From NCBI GenBank assembly GCA_900313765.1, contig OMSN01000141.1, positions 1 through 9,340 on the forward strand: 9,340 nucleotides of DNA. The letters are read 5' to 3'. Source of the DNA: an uncultured Eubacteriales bacterium (GTDB taxonomy: Bacteria; Bacillota; Clostridia; Lachnospirales; Lachnospiraceae). Both the position numbers and the translations under genes were made by a program. The notes beneath the pieces were generated by a model. That model was given only the letters and a program-made list of their open reading frames with translations. It had not been told where the DNA came from and searched no databases. Positions 1 to 5,620 of this stretch are shown one piece after another; position 1 is the stretch's first letter; the number at the start of each line of letters is the position of its first letter.

Positions 1-60
1 TATTCAAAGACTTTGGAATATACCGCCTGGATATGGGTGGAGAGAAAAGGAGGTTCTTTT

Positions 61-1365
61 ATGAAGAAGAAACTGATGTCTGTCCTGCTTGCAGGAACAA
101 TGGCTGCCACTCTGATGAGCATGGGCGCTGTGGCTGATGAGGTCGATTACTCCGCTGATGAGGGCGAGATCTATATGTTTGTCGCCAGCCCGGAGTATGC
201 TGACGCGATCACAGAACTGATCGACGCTTACAGTGAGGTGGCTCCCAATGTGACCATCAACTATGAGACAACCCAGAATGATTATCCGACACTGCTGAAA
301 GCAAAACTGAATTCTGGAGAGGTTCCGGATATCTTCTCATCCACATCCGGCAAGGAGATCGATACCTATAAGGAATATTCCTATGACCTGACCGGCCAGC
401 CCCTGGTTGACGCCATGGATCCCGGTGTAGCAGCGGCAATGGAATCTCCCACAGACGGGTCCGGCTGCTACGGCCTTGCGATCAAGGGCAACTACTTTGG
501 TATCGTTTATAACAAAGATATCTTCGCGGAAGCCGGAGTGGAAGCATTCCCGCAGACCACCGAAGAACTGGTCGCAGCCTGCGAGAAGATCACAGCAGCC
601 GGATACAAGCCGTTCACAACCGGTTTTGCTGAGTGGTGGGTCTTCAAACATGTGGCACAGCATTTTGTCAATGCCGCAGCTGAAGGCGCAGGCATCTCCA
701 CTGCTGAGCTGATCAGCAAGTTTGAGAAGGGAGAAGCCAAGGTTTCCGATTATCCGGAACTGTATGACAACTTCTTCAATTTCATCGATCTTGTTGTCGC
801 AAACGGAGATGAGAAGCCTCTTGAGACCGACCTTGCTGCTGAGGAAGCTGCGTTCGGTAATGGTGAGGCAGCTATGGTCTGCGGTCAGGGCGCATGGATC
901 GAGGCAGACGTCCTCGCGATCAATCCGGATCTGAATATCGGATTTGACGGATATCCGGTTACCGACAATGCAGATCAGTGCAAGGTTATCACCGGTTCTG
1001 ACCAGGCTCTTCATGTATCCAGCCAGTCTGAGAATCTGGATGCTGTCCTTCACTTTGTGAACTGGTGGTACACTTCTGAGTACGGACAGAGCTGGTTTAC
1101 GGATGTTGCCGGCGTGGTACCGCCCATCGTATCTGACGCAGAGAGCACCTTCGAGGTTATCAACCAGGGCGCTGCTCATGTTGAAGAGAAGGGTGCATAT
1201 GACCTGTCGATCTGCCTGTCCACTGACGGATGGCATCAGACCTTCGGCCAGATCATGCAGGACTACATCGCAGGAACGACCGATAAGGATGCTACCTGCG
1301 CTGCGATCGAAGAGACATGGCCGACCATCGACGGTGCTGCAGCCGCTGAGACGGAAGCAGAATAA
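61..1365 (+). CDS. Extracellular sugar-binding protein of an ABC importer (family 1, MalE-like)
   Basis: This is a 434-residue secreted solute-binding protein that would capture an oligosaccharide outside the membrane and hand it to an ABC permease. The ATG at 61 is chosen because AGGAGG (49-54) lies 6 nt upstream and a typical signal peptide follows: MKKK, a hydrophobic stretch, then AVA before Asp26. The frame is open further upstream from 13, but that extension lacks both features. Residues 36-60 (EIYMFVASPEYADAITELI) and the GEVPDIFSS segment near residue 90 are typical of this family. Aromatic-rich stretches (EWWVFKHVAQHF; FVNWWYTSEYGQSWF) suit sugar stacking. The mature end has no lipobox cysteine, which is unusual for a Gram-positive binding protein. 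The C-terminus ends in a short Ala/Glu tail. No permease gene is visible, so it probably lies upstream. The neighbouring alpha-xylosidase suggests an alpha-xyloside ligand, which is inference. Confidence 0.93.
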   Translation: MKKKLMSVLLAGTMAATLMSMGAVADEVDYSADEGEIYMFVASPEYADAITELIDAYSEVAPNVTINYETTQNDYPTLLKAKLNSGEVPDIFSSTSGKEIDTYKEYSYDLTGQPLVDAMDPGVAAAMESPTDGSGCYGLAIKGNYFGIVYNKDIFAEAGVEAFPQTTEELVAACEKITAAGYKPFTTGFAEWWVFKHVAQHFVNAAAEGAGISTAELISKFEKGEAKVSDYPELYDNFFNFIDLVVANGDEKPLETDLAAEEAAFGNGEAAMVCGQGAWIEADVLAINPDLNIGFDGYPVTDNADQCKVITGSDQALHVSSQSENLDAVLHFVNWWYTSEYGQSWFTDVAGVVPPIVSDAESTFEVINQGAAHVEEKGAYDLSICLSTDGWHQTFGQIMQDYIAGTTDKDATCAAIEETWPTIDGAAAAETEAE

Positions 1366-1413
1366 GCAGAATAGCAGTATCTGAAGAAGATCCTGATGGA
1401 CTGATCAGGTGCG

Positions 1414-1447
1414 GGGGGCGCTTCCGCTTGGCGGAAGCGCCCTTCTT
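1414..1447 (+). terminator. Rho-independent terminator after the binding-protein gene
   Basis: A perfect 12-bp GC-rich stem (1416-1427 with 1431-1442) encloses a 3-nt TTG loop and is followed by TTCTT. It can be extended by G-U pairs at the base. It lies 48 nt after the binding-protein stop and before the glycosidase. The T-tract is short and interrupted, so it may attenuate rather than fully stop transcription into the glycosidase. No convincing separate promoter was seen between 1448 and 1500. Confidence 0.85.
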
Positions 1448-1509
1448 AAACGTCAGTAGGATTCGAAACAGGATCCGCACTGCAGGAAGCGGAATAGAAA
1501 GAGGACGCT

Positions 1510-1806
1510 ATGAAATATACAGAAGGTTACTGGCTGCGGAAGGAGAGTGTTCAGGCATCTTTTGCATCGCAGGCTTTCAGGGTAAGGCCGATTGAGAACG
1601 GTATGAGGGTGACGGCTCCCGAGAGACCGATCCTGTCAAGGGCAGATGCTCTTGACCAGACTGTGCTGACGATTGATTTTGTCAGTGCCGGACATAATGA
1701 TATTGCAGTGACACTCTATCATGACATGGGGTATGAATCACACGAGCCGCGCTTTGAACTGAATGTGCAGCCTGATCCGGTTGAGCTGGTGTGCATATCG
1801 ATTTGA
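1510..1806 (+). pseudogene. yicI: N-terminal fragment of a frame-broken GH31 alpha-xylosidase
   Basis: These 98 codons are the start of a YicI-type alpha-xylosidase, the part that begins the N-terminal beta-sandwich domain. The ATG at 1510 is preceded by GAGGA at 1501-1505. The first residues (MKYTEGYWLRKE) resemble the E. coli YicI start, and ELNVQPD near residue 87 matches the YicI stretch PLNILQD. After that aspartate (codon 1774-1776) the frame runs only into VCISI and a TGA at 1804-1806. The gene resumes in the +1 frame at about 1799-1804 (RFEAEGKLLTSS). In YicI about 32 residues separate the corresponding Asp and Phe. Here only 25 nt do, so roughly 71 nt appear to be missing. Alone, this fragment has no catalytic residue and is unlikely to be functional. 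Confidence 0.82.
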
Positions 1807-3724
1807 GGCGGAGGGGAAGCTGCTGACTTCATCCGGTTTCCGCAACACGGGTTATCTCAGGGTCAATAAGAAGCCGTCGACCTATTCGCCCGGAACCGAC
1901 TATTTTGCACGGGCATGGGAACCCTATATGCTGACAGAGCTGTCTTTGAAACCGACAGAATGCATCTATGGTTTCGGAGAGCGGTTTACGCCGTTTGTCA
2001 AGAATGGGCAGACCGTAGATATGTGGAATGAGGACGGAGGAACTGCATCCACGATCGCATATAAGAATATTCCCTTCTACATGACTACGGAGAATTACGG
2101 GGTATTCGTTGATTCAACCGACAGAGTCTCCTTTGAGTGCGCGAGCGAAAAAGTTGAATTTGTCAGCTTTACGGTGCCCGGAGAACAGCTTCGCTGGCAT
2201 CTCTTCTACGGCAGAAAGCCTGCGGATATCATAGAGGCTTACACAGCCCTGACCGGCCGTCCTGCCAGACTTCCGGCATGGAGTTTCGGCTTATGGCTCT
2301 CAACCTGCTTCAAGCCAAGCTATGATGAGGAGACCGTCACATCCATGATCCAGGGGATGGAAGAGAGAGACATCCCTCTGAGTGTGTTCCATTTCGACTG
2401 CTACTGGATGCGTCCTCTTCACTGGTGTGATTTTGAATGGGACCAGGAACAGTTCCCGGATGTGGAGGGCATGCTCAAACGCTATCATGAGAGGGGACTT
2501 AAACTGTGTGCCTGGGTCAATCCCTATGTCGCCCAGGATACGGTGATGTTTGAGGAAGGCAGACAGGGAGGTTATTTCCTGATGCGTTCAGACGGAAAAG
2601 GCATCAAGCAGGTAGATAACTGGCAGCCGGGGATGGCCCTTGTAGACTTCACGAATCCGGCAGCCAGAGTATGGTATGCCGGCAAGATCCGGGCCCTGCT
2701 GGAAGCAGGAATCGACTGCATCAAATCTGACTTCGGAGAGAGGGTCCCGATCGATGTGACCTACTATAACAAGGCAGATCCCGGATCCATGCACAACTAT
2801 TATTCATTCCTGTATAACGAGACGATCTTCAGGCAGATCGAAGAAGTCCGGGGGAAGGACCAGGCAGTCCTCTTTGCCAGATCTGCCACGGCAGGCTCCC
2901 AGCAGTTCCCCGTTCACTGGGGCGGAGACTGTTCGGCAACTTATATCTCGATGGCAGAGACTCTTCGGGGCGGCCTGAGTTTCCTTTCCAGCGGATGCGC
3001 TTACTGGAGCCATGACATCTCCGGATTCGAGGCAACGGCAGAGCCGGATCTCTACAAACGCTGGGTCCAGTTCGGGCTTCTCTCTTCCCACAGCCGTCTG
3101 CATGGTTCGGATACCTACAGGGTGCCCTGGGTCTTTGATGAGGAATCCTGCGATGTGCTTCGCACTTTCGTCAACCTGAAGTGCCGTCTGATGCCCTATA
3201 TCTACGCTCTCACACAGGAGGCTCATGAGAAGGGAACTCCTCTGATGAGGCCTATGTTCTTCGAATTCCCGGAGGATCCCGGATGCCGCACGCTGGATCT
3301 GCAGTATATGCTCGGAGATGCTCTTCTTGTTGCCCCGATATTCAATGATCAGGGGATCGGGGAATTCTATCTGCCCCAGGGATATACCTGGACGAATCTG
3401 CTCGACGGTGAAGTGCTGGAAGGCGGACGGTGGTACCGCCGCACTTATGATTACTTCCACATGCCGCTGTTCCTGAAGAGCGGTTGCATCCTGCCGGTCG
3501 GTTCAGATATGCGCAATACGGAATATGACTACACGAAGAATCTGTCCGTAATGGTTACCGGACCGATGGGAGAGGAACCTGTAAAACGGATCGTTGTCAG
3601 TCCTGACGGCAGTTCGAAGCTGGAGATCACCGCAGTATCAGAGGCGGGGGAGATTCGGGTGACGCCCGGCATCCATCTTCTGAAAGCAGGCGAGAAACTG
3701 GTCGATTCTGATACAGACAGCTGA
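1763..3724 (+). CDS. yicI: GH31 alpha-xylosidase (YicI type), catalytic part, frame-disrupted at its 5' end
   Basis: This carries most of a glycoside hydrolase of family 31, which releases alpha-linked xylose from the non-reducing end of xyloglucan-type oligosaccharides. Numbered from the first in-frame ATG (1763), it has GFGERFTPFVKNGQTV near residue 70, HFDCYWM with Cys213-Tyr214, WVNPY, the nucleophile Asp323 in KSDFGERVP, the acid/base Asp389 in HWGGDC, and YWSHDISGFE. The 66-residue gap between the two aspartates equals that in YicI (416 and 482). The Cys-aromatic pair, the Trp of WVNPY and the Lys of KSDFGE match YicI positions linked to xylose specificity. No signal peptide is seen, so a cytoplasmic enzyme is expected. 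The first ATG has no ribosome binding site and directly follows a TGA. True homology begins at about 1799, so this is the 3' portion of the gene starting at 1510. Whether active protein is made is doubtful. Confidence 0.88.
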   Translation: MCSLIRLSWCAYRFEAEGKLLTSSGFRNTGYLRVNKKPSTYSPGTDYFARAWEPYMLTELSLKPTECIYGFGERFTPFVKNGQTVDMWNEDGGTASTIAYKNIPFYMTTENYGVFVDSTDRVSFECASEKVEFVSFTVPGEQLRWHLFYGRKPADIIEAYTALTGRPARLPAWSFGLWLSTCFKPSYDEETVTSMIQGMEERDIPLSVFHFDCYWMRPLHWCDFEWDQEQFPDVEGMLKRYHERGLKLCAWVNPYVAQDTVMFEEGRQGGYFLMRSDGKGIKQVDNWQPGMALVDFTNPAARVWYAGKIRALLEAGIDCIKSDFGERVPIDVTYYNKADPGSMHNYYSFLYNETIFRQIEEVRGKDQAVLFARSATAGSQQFPVHWGGDCSATYISMAETLRGGLSFLSSGCAYWSHDISGFEATAEPDLYKRWVQFGLLSSHSRLHGSDTYRVPWVFDEESCDVLRTFVNLKCRLMPYIYALTQEAHEKGTPLMRPMFFEFPEDPGCRTLDLQYMLGDALLVAPIFNDQGIGEFYLPQGYTWTNLLDGEVLEGGRWYRRTYDYFHMPLFLKSGCILPVGSDMRNTEYDYTKNLSVMVTGPMGEEPVKRIVVSPDGSSKLEITAVSEAGEIRVTPGIHLLKAGEKLVDSDTDS

Positions 3725-3732
3725 TTAAAATA

Positions 3733-3772
3733 AAGTCGTGTTCATGCAGACCGGCATGAACACGACTTCTTT
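3733..3772 (+). terminator. Strong terminator after the glycosidase, possibly bidirectional
   Basis: A perfect 15-bp stem (3733-3747 with 3754-3768) encloses a 6-nt loop and is followed by CTTT. It begins 8 nt after the glycosidase stop. On the opposite strand the hairpin is followed by a T-rich run (TTATTTTAAT), so it could also stop minus-strand transcripts reading through from the LysR-type gene. Confidence 0.88.
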
Positions 3773-3818
3773 AGAAAGATTCAAGAAAAACTTCAGAGAC
3801 TGTGACGGATGCAGCGTT

Positions 3819-3824
3819 TATGAT
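3819..3824 (+). promoter_or_regulatory. Possible -10 element for the small lipoprotein gene
   Basis: TATGAT lies 57 nt upstream of the lipoprotein ATG and after a strong terminator, so a promoter is expected here. The -35 region at a 17-bp spacing (3796-3801, GAGACT) matches the consensus at only 3 of 6 positions. The assignment is weak. Confidence 0.3.
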
Positions 3825-3881
3825 AGACACTGTAAAAACAGTCGGCGGAACAGACACCGGCTGCATCGCACAGGAGGGTAT

Positions 3882-4370
3882 ATGATCAAATTAATCACAG
3901 CGGGAGTACTGCTGGCTATGGCTCTGACCACAGCTGCCTGCAGAGTCCCGGAGAAGAAGGTTCCGGATGCGGTTGCTCTGGAACAGAAAGACAGCTCTGA
4001 CACGTTGACCGATGAAACATCTCCGATCACAGGGATCTGGGAAACAGCTTCCATGGGATATGAGGAAGATGGAACCATGTATCCGGAATACCACGTGGAG
4101 TTTACCGATTCAGACATATGCTATGGGCATATGAGAGACGGAGTCTTTACTCCGGATCATTCCGACAGGATCAGCAGTATCGAGGAGATCCGGGACGGAG
4201 GATACAGAATCCAGGCAGAGTCAGCGAACGGGGTACAGTATACATACCAGACCTCGGAAGATGATGAGAATGTGCTGGAATACTACGAGACCTGGGAGGA
4301 AGAAGAGTTTCCGCAGATGTACAGAGGCGGTGCTTCACTGGGCAGAATTGCGGAAAGCATCAAGGACTGA
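3882..4370 (+). CDS. Small unrecognised lipoprotein
   Basis: This encodes a 162-residue protein of no family I recognise. The ATG at 3882 is chosen because AGGAGGG (3872-3878) lies just upstream and a lipoprotein signal follows: MIKLITAGVLLAMALTTAAC, with the lipobox cysteine at residue 20. It is therefore predicted to be lipid-anchored on the outer face of the membrane. After a charged linker (about 21-48), the body starts at ITGIWETASMGYEEDGTMYP. This glycine-tryptophan opening resembles small lipocalin-like or META-like beta-barrel domains, but that is only a guess. The region is strongly acidic near 126-143 (EDDEN, WEEEEF). The open frame extends upstream to a GTG at 3738, but that lies inside the terminator hairpin. 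The 3' end overlaps the convergent LysR-type gene by 11 nt. Confidence 0.83.
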   Translation: MIKLITAGVLLAMALTTAACRVPEKKVPDAVALEQKDSSDTLTDETSPITGIWETASMGYEEDGTMYPEYHVEFTDSDICYGHMRDGVFTPDHSDRISSIEEIRDGGYRIQAESANGVQYTYQTSEDDENVLEYYETWEEEEFPQMYRGGASLGRIAESIKD

Positions 4371-4737
4371 AAGATGTTCCGAGTTGCGCCAGGAAACGCT
4401 CTGCGATCGGTGAGAAGGTCTGATACTTCTTCCATACAAGATACAGACTGGTCTCCAGGCGCGGCGTGAGCGGACGGAACACCAGTCCGCTGCCGGAAGA
4501 GGTGTCCACCAGTTTATCGAACGTCAGAAGATATCCCAGATGCTCTTTTGTAAACATAGACCCGTTATACGCAAGCCGGAAAGAGCCTTCCAGATGAAGC
4601 TGGTCCATCTTTGTACCAGCCCAGCGGGGAATGTCATTCTTCCAGCTCTGCTCCGAACAAAACAGAGGAAGCCCGATCAGGTCATCCACCCGGATGACCT
4701 TTTTCTTTGCCAGAGGATCATCCTCCGGCATGACAAG
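4360..4737 (-). pseudogene. C-terminal fragment of the frame-broken LysR-type regulator
   Basis: This is the second half of the effector-binding domain of the regulator that starts at 5224. It lies in a different frame from the N-terminal part. Recognisable family sequence begins at LVMPEDDPLAKKKVI (from 4737) and continues with VDDLIGLPLFCSEQSW, AYNGSMFTKEHLGYLLTFDKLV and LYLVWKKYQTFSPIAERFLAQLG, the normal end of this LysR subfamily. The frame is open back to an ATG at 4788, but codons 4788-4738 encode no family sequence and no ribosome binding site precedes them. Separate translation is unlikely. The stop (4360-4362) lies inside the 3' end of the convergent lipoprotein gene. Confidence 0.8.
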
Positions 4738-5224
4738 TTTCCGGGAATATGAGAGATTCATACTTGTCTGCGTCCGGAGATTCTGCAAGAACGATGAAAT
4801 CCAATAATCCTTTATCCAGCTTCTCTATGACCTGCTCCGTGTCACCACTTGTGATATGGTAGCGCAGATTGGGAAACGTCTGCTTGAATGCATGGATCTC
4901 CCGTGCAAAGTAGCGGATCTGGTAAGATTCCGCCAGTCCGAAATACAGATCGCCGCCGGTGATATCGTCCAGAGTGATGAACTCCCGCTCGATCCTGTCC
5001 GCCATGCTGACCAGGTCTTCAGCGCGGTTGCGCAGGAGGATTCCCTCATCCGTCAGTTTGATGCTGAAGCTGTGCCGGGTGAACAGCTTCTTGCCAAGTT
5101 CTTCCTCCAGCGCTTTCAGGGCCTTCGACAGAGTGGGCTGTGTCACATGCAGTGTATCAGCGGCCCGGGTCATGTTTTCTTCCCGTGCCACCGCAAGAAA
5201 ATATCTGAGTGTCCGTATCTCCAT
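4718..5224 (-). CDS. LysR-family transcriptional regulator, truncated by a frameshift
   Basis: As it stands this encodes 168 residues of a LysR-type transcriptional regulator. The start is the ATG complementary to 5222-5224, giving the canonical opening MEIRTLRYFLAVAREENMT. GGGAGG (complement of 5235-5240) lies about 10 nt upstream. The winged helix-turn-helix covers residues 1-60 (AADTLHVTQPTLSKALKALE, then LGKKLF), followed by the linker helix and the first part of the effector domain (GDLYFGLAESYQIRYFA). After IFPET near residue 163 the frame runs into CHAGG and stops at 4718. The family sequence continues one frame over, with about 14 nt apparently missing. An intact protein would be about 292 residues. 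The truncated product keeps DNA binding and oligomerisation helices but lacks half the inducer domain. It is divergent from the hydrolase operon, which it would be expected to control. Confidence 0.85.
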   Translation of the reverse strand: MEIRTLRYFLAVAREENMTRAADTLHVTQPTLSKALKALEEELGKKLFTRHSFSIKLTDEGILLRNRAEDLVSMADRIEREFITLDDITGGDLYFGLAESYQIRYFAREIHAFKQTFPNLRYHITSGDTEQVIEKLDKGLLDFIVLAESPDADKYESLIFPETCHAGG

Positions 5225-5256
5225 GTCAGCTGAACCTCCCTTCGCCTTCAAGCGAT

Positions 5257-5277
5257 GATATTCCAATTGAGAATATC
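5257..5277. promoter_or_regulatory. LysR-type operator (ATTC-N7-GAAT dyad)
   Basis: GATATTC and GAATATC form a perfect 7-bp inverted repeat around a 7-nt centre. This contains ATTC-N7-GAAT, the classical T-N11-A recognition box of LysR-type regulators. Its centre (5267) is about 66 bp before the predicted start of the plus-strand operon transcript, the usual place for the high-affinity LysR site. It also falls just downstream of the predicted start of the regulator transcript, where binding would repress the regulator's own gene. A degenerate second box (ATTC at 5283-5286, N7, CCAT) lies about 23 bp further on, roughly two helical turns, and could be the activation site. Confidence 0.72.
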
Positions 5278-5286
5278 ACAGTATTC

Positions 5287-5315
5287 ATTATAACCATTAG
5301 CGAAGACAGCGTCAA
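5287..5315 (-). promoter_or_regulatory. Near-consensus promoter of the LysR-type gene
   Basis: On the minus strand, TTGACG (complement of 5310-5315) and TATAAT (complement of 5287-5292) are separated by exactly 17 bp. This is a near-perfect housekeeping sigma promoter, with transcription expected to start near 5280, about 56 nt before the regulator ATG. Confidence 0.8.
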
Positions 5316-5326
5316 ACCTCTACAAT
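5297..5326 (+). promoter_or_regulatory. Promoter of the small-protein/hydrolase operon, weak -35
   Basis: TACAAT at 5321-5326 is a good -10, with transcription expected near 5333. The best -35 candidate, TTAGCG at 5297-5302 with an 18-bp spacer, is poor, as expected for a promoter that needs an activator. It overlaps the regulator promoter on the opposite strand, so the two should compete for RNA polymerase. Confidence 0.58.
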
Positions 5327-5362
5327 ACAATCACAGAGAAGACCTGAGAGGAGAAACTGCGT

Positions 5363-5599
5363 GTGGGACAGGAAAATGCAATAAAGTGCAATCTGATGGA
5401 TGCCGGGTGCAGTGATGAATCCGCCTCTTTCGTAAATGGACTGGTCCAGACGGGAAGACTTACTGATGCACTCCACGAGATGAAGGTAATACGATGTGAC
5501 CTGATGGATGCGCTCCATCAGAGCCAGAGAAAAGTGGACTGCCTGGACTACCTCATCCGACAGACAGAAAAAGAGATTCGATCAACTAAAGATAAGTGA
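5363..5599 (+). CDS. Small helical Cys-containing protein, function unknown
   Basis: This is a 78-residue cytoplasmic protein of unknown function and the first gene of the divergent operon. The GTG at 5363 is the chosen start because AGAGGAG (5347-5353) lies 9 nt upstream. The first in-frame ATG, at codon 12, has no such site. It has three sections: an N-terminal stretch IKCNLMDAGCSDES, a short helix (FVNGLVQTGRLTDALHEMK), and a C-terminal helix with heptad-like spacing (HQSQRKVDCLDYLIRQTEKEI). The stretch around Cys9 (IKCNLMDA) is repeated around Cys45 (IRCDLMDA), and further cysteines are at 16 and 60. The end of the protein resembles a group of uncharacterised small Clostridia proteins ending in an I/VDCLDYLI-type motif. 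It stops 21 nt before the hydrolase, so the two are almost certainly co-transcribed. Confidence 0.77.
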   Translation: MGQENAIKCNLMDAGCSDESASFVNGLVQTGRLTDALHEMKVIRCDLMDALHQSQRKVDCLDYLIRQTEKEIRSTKDK

Positions 5600-5620
5600 T
5601 AATATAGGAAGGCGGTAATT

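Noticed and set aside
13..60. Longer N-terminus for the sugar-binding protein
   Set aside because: The in-frame extension places 16 residues before an otherwise perfect signal peptide and contains the AGGAGG that serves the ATG at 61.
337..1236. Long minus-strand open frame of 299 codons opposite the binding protein
   Set aside because: It is a shadow of a codon-biased real gene. It has no recognisable domain and no ribosome site, and the plus-strand product is a clear family member.
1763..1806. Programmed +1 frameshifting to join the two glycosidase pieces
   Set aside because: No slippery run or stimulatory hairpin is seen, and conserved residues are missing as well as the frame being shifted, so a deletion is simpler.
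3824..3845. Short inverted repeat ACTGT-AAAA-ACAGT before the lipoprotein
   Set aside because: Only a 5-bp stem with no T-tract; too weak to call an operator or terminator.
3738..3881. GTG start at 3738 for the small lipoprotein
   Set aside because: It begins inside a 15-bp terminator stem, has no ribosome site, and would bury the lipoprotein signal in mid-protein.
4738..4788. ATG at 4788 as a true start for the second LysR piece
   Set aside because: Its first 17 residues do not match the family, no ribosome site precedes it, and it lies inside the coding sequence of the first piece.
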